From Rhizodiscina lignyota (Eukaryota; Ascomycota; Dothideomycetes; Aulographales; Rhizodiscinaceae): DNA of 64,000 bases. Each line of letters starts with the position of its first letter. Position 1 is the first letter of the stretch. The stretch covers positions 992,001-1,056,000 of the forward strand of contig ML978128.1 of assembly GCA_010015805.1 (NCBI GenBank), written 5' to 3'. Positions 1-11,434 of the stretch are shown piece by piece. The notes beneath the pieces are model-generated. The model had not been told where the DNA came from and searched no databases. It saw nothing but the letters and a program-made list of their open reading frames with translations. The translations under genes were made by a program, and so were the position numbers.

Positions 1-555
1 CAGGTCGATATTCATTAACCCGGTTCTGGCTAACAAGACTACGCTGATCAGTCTGGACCTGACGCATCAATGTCTTGCAACGCGAAAGGTGCGGGAATTC
101 TTACTCCACGGAGCTACGGGGTCTCCAGAGGGCAAGGAGCCATCACGACTACGGAGGTTGAACGAGGAGATTCTCGCTCACTTTGCATCCTCATACGAAG
201 AGTTCTTTGAAATGAGCAGAGGGCGTAAGATCGCATGCTGTTATCAGGGAAGCCATGGACTGACTAGAAACCAGCACCGTTACACGACCCGCTCGCTGTG
301 GCCGCAATCTTCGGCTTCGAGAACGACGCCATTTTTCCAGACGATGGTGCACGCTATTCCGTTAGCGTCGTAACTGCGGGAGAGCATGGAACTTCAGACG
401 AAGTCAGAGGGCAAGTCGGCAGGACAGTAGTCACTAAGCTGCCTGATGGCTCAAGCGGTGGTGTCCGAATACCACGAAAGCTCAATGTCGACGCCTTTTG
501 GAAGATGTTGGAGCAATGCTACTCTATTGCAGAAGCCAACGGAGCTATGCTATAG
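1..555 (+). CDS. Nucleoside hydrolase (uridine/inosine nucleosidase type), 3' part
   Basis: This is the C-terminal part of an inosine-uridine preferring nucleoside hydrolase, which splits ribonucleosides into base and ribose in pyrimidine or purine salvage. The reading frame is open from base 2. It is interrupted by a 50-nt intron at 225-274 (donor GTAAGA, acceptor CCAG). Splicing restores the family signature GPPLHDPLAVA, in which the His lies in the active-site region of this fold. The second exon is 275-555 and ends in TAG. The last 85 residues match the usual C-terminus, with a short helix followed by the end. The 5' end lies outside the window, so catalytic Asp residues near the N-terminus cannot be checked. 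The family call rests on the HDP motif and the flanking sequence; substrate preference is inferred. Confidence 0.85.
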
Positions 556-589
556 ACCGACTCGACCTGTCTAGACTCTTCTTGTAAAT

Positions 590-1814
590 CTACGTATTCC
601 TCTCTGCGATCTCTTTGACAAACTCTCCGAAAGTCAGATCTTTCTCTTCATCTACTACCACATCAAGATTTGGTTGCATGAACAGTGCAAGCGTGTTTCT
701 AGCCACACCCTTGCACTCTCTCGGTGCACGCACGTAATGCGGCACCGCTTTGAAGGCGCCCTTCGTGATGAGCTCGAGCGCCTCTCCGGTTTGAAAGGCG
801 AGACAGTCAGGCGGGATGCTGACTTTTACGATCGAAGAGGTTCGCGAGGCAATATACAGACCCGCCTGGGGATCCGGTGGTGTACTCAGAGTATTGAGAT
901 TTTTGAGCTCCGGCGTACCGTTTGAGGTCATGATAGGTGGAAGAGGACCGGACTCGTCAATGTAGAGAGCGCTCGTCAAGGCGGTGAGGCAGCCATCGTC
1001 GAGATGAGTGGCGCACCAGTCATCATCGTCTTCTCGTGATCCATTTGATGCTGTTGCGTTTGTGGAACCGTTCACAGAGGACGATTCTGAAGGGAAATAG
1101 TGCAACAGCCTCGCCTTGTGTGTGATGCTCTTCTTCACCACCTCCTCAAGGAATCCTCCTCTGTATCCTTCCACGTGCTCCATTGCAAAAGAGTCGCATG
1201 CTTTTGCAACTGTTGATGCAAATTCCATGATCAGATCACACAGCTCCTCGAATACGGCTTTAAAGCCAGGGAGAAGCTCCTCCGCTGGCCAGAGACTTGG
1301 TGCGGTGTAGTCGTGAAACTGAACTTGATCCGCCACCGATTGCTCACGCAACGCCGACGTCTTCGAAACAGCAACATCTTCTGATGCGTATCGTAACCTG
1401 CATCCAATGTAGAAGGAGCCTTTGTGCGTGTCGTATGCTCCCGATTTCAACTTCTCTTTCCCATGACTCCAGCCTACGTTGTAATGAGTCTCAGGGCTCG
1501 TCAATAAATCTGGACCGTTAATTAGACCATGCTCTAGCCCAACTAAAGAGCCAGATATTACCGAGCTCCGCTTCCGGGAGCCGTGCTAGATACGATGCAT
1601 ATTGCAAGAGAGACTCGCGTAGACTTAGGAATCTGGAGGGAAGATCCTTTACGATCAAGATACCCAAACTGGACGGTCCGAATGCATCGACAAGCGAGGA
1701 TATTGGGACAGAGCCTGAGAATATAAATTAGTTCGACAATTTCGTCTGATGGACAAGAAGCTTCGAACCCCTTTTGAGATCTGCGAGGCTCACTGTAACA
1801 GGAGCACTTGACAT
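590..1814 (-). CDS. 2-oxoglutarate/Fe(II)-dependent oxygenase, isopenicillin-N-synthase-like
   Basis: Three exons, 1769-1814, 1562-1714 and 590-1509, join into 372 codons. The introns are 54 and 52 nt; both have CTAAT-like branch sites and CAG acceptors. The ATG at 1814 gives a start followed by the usual N-terminal dioxygenase motif (VTVSLADLK) and the segment LARLPEAEL. The iron ligands are visible as His235-x-Asp237 (THLDDG) and His324 (VPHYVR). Arg337 (RNT) is placed to bind 2-oxoglutarate. The WSHGKE motif is typical of fungal members of this family. It is a soluble, probably cytosolic oxygenase of unknown substrate. It lies tail to tail with the nucleoside hydrolase, only 34 bp away. 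A secondary-metabolite role cannot be inferred because no biosynthetic neighbours are present. Confidence 0.85.
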
Positions 1815-2191
1815 CTCGTCTACCTTACGCCAAGGTGCGAATCAGCCCATGGAATTGTGACCCTCACCACTCAACATCGTGATCTCATGTTCTGTGTCGC
1901 ACTGAGATTGCCATGCGATGTCGCTCCATCGTAGGTCATCTCCACACGGGAGCTGACAGCCGCGGATTTCGGGCCGGTTATTATCACAGCGATTGGTGTG
2001 ATAAATGATTCAAATAAGGCTGTCTAAGATGTCATGTTCATTTACATAGAAGCTAATGTATTTACAGCAATCGCTAATCGCTTGAATGTGTAACGAAGGG
2101 TATATGCGCTCATCAAACGAATGCTTTCAAAACGCTCAGTAGCGTTTCGCGAAACCACAGTCCAACTCCAGCAAATCCTGCAAAACTCCGT
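1815..2191. other. Intergenic region between two minus-strand genes
   Basis: This stretch holds the promoter and 5' leader of the oxygenase gene and the 3' end of the next minus-strand gene. I see no RNA gene, repeat or convincing ORF in it. Confidence 0.6.
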
Positions 2192-3730
2192 CTACAAGAT
2201 GGCGGCGACAATAACAACCGCTTGCACGGCCCTCAGCCTATCTTGCTCTTTCTTCATCATCACCAAAGCTGTGGCGACAACTACCTCCTCGGGGACCAAT
2301 TCCGTGCATCCAGGCTCGAGAACCAAATCCCCACCGATGCCTGCTCTTAGGTAGCCCTTGTCGCCCTTCGCATGTTGGGTAAATGCATCTTCGGATCGAA
2401 CAAGCTGAGCCAGCACACGTTGCGTTGGCTTCCCGTTGCTTTGCTTCGATAACGCAGTTGCTCTTGCCGCAGCCAGAATACCACTTGCATTCGACGGCTG
2501 CCGCTTCATCGGTCCACAATCCGACTGTTTGAGATCTATGTCTGATTTCGTTGGGAAGAGACGCTTCGCCTGGTCGAGCTTTGCGGCCACAGCTATCTTT
2601 TCGAATGAAGTTTGGGAGCACTCGCTATCATTTCGTCGAGCGCCATCTTTCGGTTGCTTCTGCACAAGGATGAGACGTTCCAGACGCCGGCCCCGCGCGT
2701 TTCTGAGGTTGGTGTACTTCCATTCGAATTCTCGACCCTCTCCGTCTGGAATGCGGAAAGACTGGTTCCGCCGGAAGCCCTTCGAGGTGATCGTGAAAGG
2801 CTCGAGCACAGCTGAGTCGGATCGTAGAGATGTTAGGATGGTCTGTCTATCGTATGATGCCCCGAGGATATTGCCTCCCTCAGGCGTAGAGAGGACGAAA
2901 TTCGGAGTTGACCGCTTTGCACGTGTGGAGGTGTAGGCGAGGGTGCCATCCGAGTTGGTGACAAGAATGCTGAGCTCTTTTGAAGCGAGAGGCAGACGGA
3001 TTGGGTGCATGCCCCGAGCGTGTATTCGCAAGGTCTTGCTGTCTGCAGATGGCGGAGAAATTGGTTCAGGTATAGAGTCTGTCATGTGCATACTATAAAT
3101 CGATTCTTCCCGAGCAAGTCCAGCATCGGCGTCTGCTTCTTCATCCTTTAGAGTTTCTCTTAAAGCTTCTTTCTCGGCCGCTGTGAGCGTAAAACTGTTT
3201 GTGGGGTCAAGAGGGTGACCAATAGGCGATTCCACTTGATATTCCGGAGGTACATCGCTATAGCTTGCGCTATATCTTATTGATGAAGTCGAGGACGTCC
3301 TTGAGGTCCTTGTGGTTCGCCGTGATGGTGATCTGACTGGGATTGCTGGACGTTCATCGACTGAAGTATATGATGGAGGTCGTCCTCCACTAATTTGGCT
3401 GTCCTCTAATTGCTTGATTGCCCGGTCCAGAGAATCATCGCTTGAGTAAGAAGTGGCGCTCGAACCGGAGGGAAGCTCAACCGGTGACGAAGTTGTTTCC
3501 GAAGATAGCTCGACAGGCGTTATTGGTCTTGATTCTGGAACTATAGATAATCGAAGACCTCGTCTTGACGATTTTCGAGGAATAGGCGGCGCGGGACCTG
3601 ATGGAATCGTTGCGGTGAGACTACTGAACGAACTAAGATCACTGAGCAAAGCAGATCTTTGAGGATCCCGTTGAAGATAGACTATTTCCGGATCGCTCGC
3701 ATCCGGTGGATAGATGGCAATTGCAGACAT
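2192..3730 (-). CDS. Conserved-looking fungal protein of unknown function, Ser-rich N-terminus
   Basis: A single uninterrupted frame of 512 codons starts at the ATG at 3730. The first 230 residues are rich in Ser, Thr and Pro with Arg-Arg-Ser patches, and look disordered and phosphorylatable. From about residue 235 there is a folded-looking region with beta-strand-like segments (LPLASKELSILVTNSDG, FTITSKGFRR, FEWKYTN) followed by an Arg-rich stretch and a C-terminal helix. The later part resembles a small beta-sandwich such as a tubby-C-terminal-like fold, but I do not recognise the family with confidence. No signal peptide is present. The gene is divergent from the VTC gene across about 1 kb. 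Function is unassigned. Confidence 0.75.
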   Translation of the reverse strand: MSAIAIYPPDASDPEIVYLQRDPQRSALLSDLSSFSSLTATIPSGPAPPIPRKSSRRGLRLSIVPESRPITPVELSSETTSSPVELPSGSSATSYSSDDSLDRAIKQLEDSQISGGRPPSYTSVDERPAIPVRSPSRRTTRTSRTSSTSSIRYSASYSDVPPEYQVESPIGHPLDPTNSFTLTAAEKEALRETLKDEEADADAGLAREESIYSMHMTDSIPEPISPPSADSKTLRIHARGMHPIRLPLASKELSILVTNSDGTLAYTSTRAKRSTPNFVLSTPEGGNILGASYDRQTILTSLRSDSAVLEPFTITSKGFRRNQSFRIPDGEGREFEWKYTNLRNARGRRLERLILVQKQPKDGARRNDSECSQTSFEKIAVAAKLDQAKRLFPTKSDIDLKQSDCGPMKRQPSNASGILAAARATALSKQSNGKPTQRVLAQLVRSEDAFTQHAKGDKGYLRAGIGGDLVLEPGCTELVPEEVVVATALVMMKKEQDRLRAVQAVVIVAAIL

Positions 3731-4771
3731 GATGATTCCACGTGATCTAGGCGGTAGGTGCGTGCCGGTGGTCGAGATTCATATGGGAGGCGAGCGACGG
3801 CGTGGCGGTGAACGTCCAAATCCGAATATATTGGAAGTTTAGAGAAGCATCAGCGGAAATTTCGGTGGAGCTGTAGAGGCGTATATAATGCAGATGAGGG
3901 GTTAGTAGATTTGAAAAAGGTAAGAGGTGAGCGAGGGAATTGTGGCAGCGAGAAGCGTCTATATGTTTGCCATCCGAGATGTGCCTCACAGCATGATATG
4001 TTGATCAGCCGCCTACGCCCGTACAAAAGATTGGTCAGGTCGGACTCGTACTTCTCGCACGCAAACGCGTCCGCCTGGCGGCTGCGTACTTAAACAAAGC
4101 CCACGGAAGGACTCTTTCGCTTTTTCTCCGCCTCAACACATTCCTGCAGCACTCGGGCAAAAGCAGCCGGAGCGTAACGCACTGATCTCGCATCGTAGGC
4201 TAAACGCAGGCCTCTCGCAAGGCGGAGTTCTGCGGGATGATGGCAGTGGTTGCTGCAAGCGGCGAGGATCTGACCGGAGTCATGGGTGACGTGCGAGGGG
4301 TGGCTCAGCAGCCGCTGTCGGCCGACTGGTACGACTGGTGCACAAAACAGCCTGTAGCTACGATGTACCCCTCTGGAGCGGGGCGTTCAGGATCAATCTG
4401 TCATTGAGGACACCTTTGCGACGGGTGCATGCGACCAAAGCGAGTCGAGCGAATAAGACGACGCGATGTCGCCCTGCCGAAGACAGACGTTGCTTTTGCT
4501 CTGGCGGACACTTTAGAGTGGGGGACAAGGCAAAGCGTCCCGACTGCGGGGCGTGATTGCACGCTTTTCGGCGCTAGCCGCTCATTCGCCAATTCCCAGT
4601 CAAAGCTCCCCCTCCATGCATGATGCGGGTGACGGGTGCAAACTCCTCACGGCAGAGCTCGAGGAGGTGTGACGATACACTCTCGCGAGTCATCAGGCTT
4701 ATTGCACATACTGTAACGCTGTCAGATTACTGTCCATTCCATCCTTCTCGTAAAGTCAATTTACCAGTCCA
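3731..4771. promoter_or_regulatory. Divergent promoter region between the unknown-function gene and the VTC2/3-type gene
   Basis: About 1 kb separates the two start codons. A CACGTG hexamer, the site bound by Pho4/NUC-1-type bHLH regulators of phosphate genes, lies at 3739-3744. It is next to the minus-strand gene and far from the VTC start, so any link to phosphate control is only a possibility. The short ORFs around 4338-4623 overlap one another in several frames and show no coding character. Confidence 0.35.
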
Positions 4772-7278
4772 ATGAGATTCGGGCGAACGCTCAAGACCCA
4801 GGTCTACTCGCCATGGCGGGACCAGTACATTGACTACGACAAGCTGAAGCAGCTGCTTCGCGAAGCTGGCTCTGACCAAGGCATTGACCCTCAAGATGAC
4901 GATGACTGGACCGAGCAGGACGAGAGTGCCTTTGTTGAAGAGCTGGTGAACAATCAGCTGGAGAAGGTTGCCAATTTCCAGAAGCAGACCAGCCAGAAGC
5001 TACGAGACCGGACGGCTGAATGTGAGAAGAAGCTCGAACCACTTGGCGATGGACTCCAGATCAAGGTCGAAGACGCCGACAAGAAGCAGGAGCCGAACGG
5101 AGAACCGAGCAAGGCCGACATCAGTGAAAATGAGAGGAACGAGATCCTGAAGAGCGTGCTGAAGGAGCTCGATGAAATCACCAAGGAGACGAATGAGCTG
5201 GAGCGATACAGCAGAATCAACTATACTGGTTTCCTCAAAGCCGCAAAGAAGCACGATAGGCGAAGAGGGCACAACTACAGAGTCAGGCCACTCCTTCAAG
5301 TTCGCTTGTCGGCATTGCCATTCAACCAGGAAGACTACTCGCCATTGCTATTCAGGCTCTCGGTTATGTATTCATTCGTTCGGCAGAAGCTTGATGGCAA
5401 GTCCACGCAAGACACGTCCTTTTCTGATAACCAGACTAGTGGAGAGAGCTTCGTGTCGCACAAATGTAGGCTCATCCGTCTCTCGATATAAGAACGCTGT
5501 ACACTAACAACGGAGCAGTCTGGGTGCATCCTGAGAATCTTCTCGAAGTCAAGACAGTCATCCTTCGCCGTCTTCCCGTCCTCGTCTACAACCCTCAAAC
5601 GTCCAAAATTGCGGAAGGGAGCCAACGAGACCCTGAGCTCACATCCATCTACTTTGACAATCCAAAATTCAGCCTATACACAAAGAAGGTCGACCACGAA
5701 CCGAATGCCACCTCGCTACGGTTGAGATGGTACGGGCAGCTCTCCGAGAAGCCAGAGATTTTGCTTGAGATGAAGACCATCAAGGAGGGAGATGTGAGCG
5801 AGGAGCAACGCTTCCCAATCAAGGAGAAATATATACAGCCGTTCATCAAGGGAGAGTACAAGATGGAGAAGTCCATTGAAAAGCTCAAGCACCGGGCAGG
5901 AGACGCAAATGGCGACAAGGTTGCGGAATTCGAGAAATCGGTGGATGAGATTCAGTCCTTCATCCTGGACAACGATCTGCAACCAGTTGTCCGTGCCAAC
6001 TACAGCCGCACTGCGTTCCAGATCCCTGGTGACGATCGTGTTCGCATCAGCCTCGATACGAACCTCGCCATGATCCGTGAAGACGCAATCGATGCTGAAC
6101 GACCATGCCGCGACCCAGATGATTGGCACCGCAAGGACATTGACGATGCAGAAATGGAATTTCCCTTCTCTCGTATCCGCAAGGGCGAAATTAATCGCTT
6201 CCCGTTCGCGCTGCTCGAAATCAAGATCAAAGGCAATAAGCAGTACGAATGGATTGATGACCTGATGAACAGCCATCTCGTCACGCCCGCACCACGCTTC
6301 AGCAAGTTCGTGCAAGGCGTGGCCAATTTGTTCGAAGATTACGTGAACAGCTTCCCATTCTGGCTCAGCCAAGTCGAGACGGACATTCGCCGCGATCCAC
6401 AACAGGCGTTTGAAGAGGAGCAGGCAAGGCGAAAGAAGATAGCTGATGATGATATCGCCGTCGGAAGCCTTCTTAGTGCAACCCGTAACAGCCCTGCTCT
6501 TCGCCAGAATCTCGGTAGCCCGGTGGGTAGCCCGGCCAGGCAGCGCGAGATTGCAGGCAGCATGAGCGGGCGCGCGATGGCTGACATGGCCAAGAATGCC
6601 GCAGTCGCGGGTCAGGAGAAGACTGGTAAGGAAGACGTCGTCGAAGAGGAGGACTCGGATGATGATGGAGTGCAAGGCGATAGCCAAGAGCATGAATCCC
6701 ATGGTTTTGCTGCCCTCTTCCCTAGCTTTTCCACAAGCAAGTACGCTCGTGCGCGGCGTGAGAGGGGAGGGGAGGCCAAGCTCCCACCTGGTGTGAACAC
6801 ACCTACTTACTGGCTGAAAGACCAGGGCCCTGTCAAGGTCGAAGCAAAGGTGTGGCTTGCGAACCAGCGAACCTTTATCAAATGGCAGCACGTTGCCATT
6901 CTACTCGCCTCGCTGTCGTTGGGTCTTTACAATGCCGCCGGCGAAACCAATAATATCGCCCGCAGTCTGGCAATCGTTTACACGCTCGTCGCAGTCTTTG
7001 CCGGGATTTGGGGCTGGGGAATGTATTTGTACCGCAGCAACTTGATTGAGAAGAGGAGCGGGCGTGAGATGGAGAGTATGGTTGGACCAATCGTCGTTTG
7101 CATAGGCTTGGTCATCGCGCTAAGTCTGAATTTCGGGTTCAAGGTAAGGCTCGAATATTATTTATTGGAGGTATCTCTTTGCTAATGATTCGGACAGTAT
7201 CACGCTGCGATGCTGGACAGGGAGAGAGAAAGCGGTCAGAATGGCACTTCTCTATTCCTGCATGGTGAACTACTGTAA
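4772..7278 (+). CDS. Vacuolar transporter chaperone, VTC2/VTC3-type SPX-polyphosphate polymerase subunit
   Basis: Exons 4772-5465, 5519-7143 and 7198-7278 (introns 53 and 54 nt) join into 800 codons. The order is an N-terminal SPX domain (MRFGRTLKTQVYSPW, then GFLKAAKKHD near residue 155) that senses inositol pyrophosphates. A VTC tunnel domain follows (VHPENLLEVK, TSIYFDN, LRLRWYG, TAFQIPGDDRVRISLD). Next come an acidic Ser-rich linker and three C-terminal membrane helices (DUF202-like). The length and the segments LQPVVR and RDPDDWHRKDI fit the Vtc2/Vtc3 class rather than the catalytic Vtc4. In yeast these subunits form the vacuolar or ER complex that makes and translocates polyphosphate. 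The 53-nt first intron has a clear ACTAAC branch site. Confidence in the VTC family is very high; the VTC2/3 assignment rests on my memory of family alignments. Confidence 0.93.
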
Positions 7279-8067
7279 ATGCAAGAATGATCGAAGTCAG
7301 GCCGCGCGGTCTGTCTTCCAAGTACTATATCCTGGCCCTCGACGTATTCCAGGTGGTCAAACGGGTTAATGAGTAAACTGTAGTCGGGTCGAACTGGAGT
7401 AATGCTCAGGCTGACCTGAGGTGGTGCTCCCTCTGTATATGCTACGAAATGTGGATATTCATTCCTGGAACTTGAACAATTCGCTCAAAGCATATCGAGA
7501 TGCAATGAGCTTCAACATTCATCTTATTCTCTCATTTTGACTTGAAGCCTTAAACACGACTGAATCCTTTACTTGGAATTTTGAGACTGATATTGCTTTC
7601 GGACCCTGGTCAGCCTTGGCACTGGACCAGCTATCAGGCTATTTCGACCGCCTCCATCGAAATTCCCTCCACATATCAACCTAAACATCATTTTAGCCGT
7701 AGTTCTTTGTGTCTTGGTATCACTAGCAATGCATGCTGGGGTCTTGAAATCTCAAAAGTGTAATTCAACACTTGGCTTGTCGAGTGGCCGGCGCGTCCTC
7801 CATCCGAGCGCGTCATGCCATCGTGAAGCCAAGGTTGCTTTCCTCAAATTACCTACAGATGGATAGAGCGTTTCATGAGAATCTTGAGCTGACTATGATA
7901 GAAGTGTGTTGAACTGCAATCCTCCGGAGGTCTATGGTGAGACGCGAGGTTGTGGAATCTCCTCCTCACATTCCGTGTTTTCTTTGTTCTTGCACCGTGG
8001 ATACATATCACTCTCTCCTGGCCTAATCCCAGTCATTCATTTTGACCATGGTACATCTAGAGCAGCA
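7279..8067. other. Intergenic region upstream of the adhesin-like gene
   Basis: About 790 bp contain the VTC terminator and the promoter of the secreted protein gene. The frame of the latter is open back to 7906, but the signal peptide begins at the ATG at 8068, so that start was preferred. Nothing else was recognised. Confidence 0.5.
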
Positions 8068-11000
8068 ATGATCTATCAAGATCCTCTACTGGCTCTGCTG
8101 GTGATTTTGATCGCCGTCCAGTCTCTACTCGTCAACGCGCAAAGTTCGACCTGCAGTCTTTCTCGACTTACTTTAAGGTCCACGAGCTATTCAACCGCTG
8201 CTATAATTACTGTCACTCCTTGTCCTACTGCTACTTGGGGCACTCTTAGTGTTATTACAGAGACCTGCCCTGTTGAATATGTCACTTTTACGTCCTTCGT
8301 TACGCTGCCAGACATTGAATCTATTAGTACATTCACCGCGAATGCGTCCACTGTAACCCTTACAGCGCCGCCTTCAACCATCTTCTCTACCGTTACTCTG
8401 TCCGGTTCAGCTGCGCCGTCACCGATCATTGCATCTAACGCATCTAAGGTAGACCTTCCACTTGACAACATCGCTCCAAATACGGAATACTCAGCCTCCG
8501 GAACGGTTTTAGTCACTTCTGGAAGCACTCGTCGGAAGTGGAAGAGACAGTCGACCGGCTGCACCCTTTCGATCACCAATGATGGCACCACAATCGCCGT
8601 AATAGACCTTGATCAAGCGGCAGCAAACGGCTCACTAGCGTATACCACCGATGATTTCTCGCCATCGCCAGGGTCGTCGCTCGAGTACGTCGAATCATGT
8701 CCTGACGGAGTTACGGCCCCCGTTGTTTCAATTGGCAATGTCCAGTTAACTTTTCTGCCGCCCACTCTGTCTGGAGTCAGCCGACTGGCGCCGGCCGAAG
8801 AATCAACTACAACCATTGTCCAGACAAGCTTCATCACAATACAAGTCAACGGCACTGAGACACTGTTTCAACCGAGCATAGTTGCGAGCACTCTGGTGCT
8901 GAATACGACTCTCACGGAAACCGTCAGTGCCACTCAGGTTTTAACATTTACCGAGACTGAGAGCGCAGCGAGATTGACTTTCACCGAGACCGAGACCTGG
9001 AACGCTACTCAAGCCTTCACTTTCACAGAGACGGTCAGCGCGACTGAGACATCCACGACCACGATATCTCCTCCGCCTCCGTCAATCCAGATTGTTACTC
9101 AGTCGATTACGACCATAGTTGTTGTGGAGCAGAACCAAACAACGACTCTTTCACCGCAGATACAAACAGTTACAAATACTCAGCTTGAAACAGTCACCGA
9201 ATCTGCTCCGTATTTACAGCCCACAACGGTCTATTCGAACATCTTGGCCGTCAGCACCACAACAGAGTTTCAGGCATCTGTGGAGCCTACGATAGTCTAC
9301 GAGTACATCTCAATTGTTAGCACCACGACAGAGTTTCAGGCATCTGTCGAGCCTTACACGATTTACTCGGACATCTTGTTTGTTAGCACTACGACAGAGT
9401 TCTACGCATCCGCCGAGCCCATCACGATCTATTCGAATCTCGCAATACCAACAACAGTGTTCTCAAACGTATCCATCGTCAGCACGACGACTCAATTTCA
9501 GGTCTCCGCCGAGCCAACAACAATATTCTCAAATATTACGGTTCCAACAACTATCTTTTCAAACCTCACGATTCCGCAAACTATCTATGTCACTTCCGAC
9601 GACACTATCGTTGAGCTTTCGGCAAGTCCTACAACAATTATCCAAAGTACAACGCTATATCAGACCAATACGGCCACCCAGACTCTCTGCTTGGTCACAG
9701 GTTCGAGCCTTTAGATTGATTCAGCATAGTGCACATACTAACACAATCAGAGACGTCAACATCACTCGCGGCATACTCTACCATAACGGAATACTTTGAA
9801 ACTCTCGAGACTGTGTGTTCCAAGCTTTGTCCGACGGAATATGGACTCTACAATTGCTAATTGCTGACTGAAGGTCACGCCGACTCAAACAATCCTCGAG
9901 TCTATACCCATGTCGACAGCATACGCCACGACAACCATTACGACCACAGTTGTGGAGATTATCCAGGAGTATGTGTAATTCCTAATCAATGATTGATTTG
10001 CTAACCGGTCGAAGGCCCTCCGTAATTCTCACTACGAGCACGACAAGCACTACAGCGACGACAACGGTGACTACGACCTTGTTTTTCCCCAAGCAACGTC
10101 GAGAGGCAGTTATCGGTGAGCAGACAGACCCAGGATCTCCCATGTACACTCCTCACATGCTCCAAAAACGTCCAGCGGGACCGCCTCTACCATCATCAAG
10201 CCCTTCCTCGATAGGGGCATCCATATCCGCGATACCATCCATTGTTTTGACGCCATCCACCTCGGTTGGCTATTCCCCGTCAGCTGCGAACTCAGCCTTC
10301 GTACAGAGCACAGCGCCACCAACGAGCTCCGGGTCTCTTGAAAACTCCATCTTGATTGCGAATTCGGCAGCCTCCGCCGCCTCCTGTGATTCCTATAGTA
10401 TAATTACGACTGTCGTTAGCATCACATCCACGGTCAGCAGCGAATTACATACAACTAGAACTACGTCGTTGTGTAAGCATCCTGCACATGATACCGTATA
10501 GATGTTAGCAATACTGAGTCTTGAATAGCAGCTATTGATGTCACAGCAATGGTATTTTATATCGACACAATAGTGCTTACGGAGACCTCAACAGCAAGTC
10601 CCACTCTACAAAGAATTGACGGATTTCTGCTAATTCGGATGTAGTCTGTCAATGCAGTCACATCGACGGTTGATTACACGTTCACAGTAGCAACAACAAC
10701 ATATTATGTCACAGGTCTGTTCTATTTTCCAGGTCCCAAGGAGCGAGCTGACGGAAACCAGCGACTGATTTGACCGACGTGGGCCAGCACACAGTCCTAC
10801 CCACTGCATGTCCTCAGACTAGTATACTCACTGCCTCAACGGTCGGCAACGGCCAAACATTACACCATCCTTATACTCGCTACTATGCGGGCACTGGTTA
10901 TTCAGAGAACCTCAACAATCCCGGAAACGATGGAGGTTCTCAGCATCCGGCGCAAAGCACGACCTTCCCGGGCACCGTGGCGCCGTGCAATGCGCTTCAG

Positions 11001-11186
11001 CAGTGCGGCAATTACATTTGGAGCCTGGAGCCCAATAGCGCGGTCTACTATTCGTGGCAGCTCCTATTCCTTGCCAGCACGTCCAGTTGGGTCTGCCAAG
11101 GATTTTGGGATCCCAATGTTGATGCTTCGTACTTCAACGTGCTGAATCCTAATGTCTTGTGGGCTTATGGGTATAGTAGCCCTTAA
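8068..11186 (+). CDS. Secreted Thr/Ser-rich adhesin-like cell-wall protein
   Basis: The ATG at 8068 begins a signal peptide (a hydrophobic run LLALLVILIAVQSLL ending near NAQ). I derive seven exons: 8068-9700, 9751-9812, 9874-9968, 10015-10472, 10529-10593, 10645-10714 and 10762-11186, giving 935 residues. The intron at 10594-10644 uses a GC donor (GCAAGT). The body is extremely rich in Thr, Ser and Val with many TTT and VTTT runs and N-x-T sites, expected to be heavily O-glycosylated. Residues about 386-483 are four degenerate 22-residue repeats (core VSTTTEFQASVEP). The C-terminus is a non-repetitive Cys-containing segment (CGNYIW, SWVCQGFWDP) with no hydrophobic GPI-signal tail. It is likely a wall or extracellular protein; binding function is inferred only from composition. 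Exons 2-6 are less certain than the ends. Confidence 0.7.
9223..9588 (+). repeat. Degenerate 66-bp coding tandem repeats in the adhesin-like gene
   Basis: Three 66-bp units and one longer unit encode versions of T-x-Y-S-N-I-x-x-V-S-T-T-T-E-F-x-A-S-x-E-P. Two shorter units (TTIFSN) follow. The DNA copies differ mostly at silent or conservative positions, so this is an old in-frame expansion. Confidence 0.8.
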
Positions 11187-11434
11187 GGCTCATGATTGGC
11201 ATAAATTTTGAGGCCAATTGCTCATGCTCATTTCTTATACTGCTGAAACTGCGGGCCACGTCTCTCGCAAGAATAGACGTCGGACGATGGTGAGCTTCGC
11301 TAAGAATATGGAGGAGAATAAGGAGCCGAAAATCGACTTCGCGTCCGAGCGTACGAAATAGGTCATCCTCCTTCTAGCTGGATCCATGGAACTGCTGTCA
11401 CATAGAATCATGAAAGCTTGCAACGAGAAGACAC

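Noticed and set aside
1504-1561. A frameshift between the two halves of the 2-oxoglutarate oxygenase, suggesting a pseudogene.
   Set aside because: A normal 52-nt intron (1510-1561) with a CTAAT branch site joins the frames exactly.
5716-6891. A 391-codon minus-strand ORF opposite the VTC gene.
   Set aside because: It is antisense to a highly conserved coding exon and has no domain of its own.
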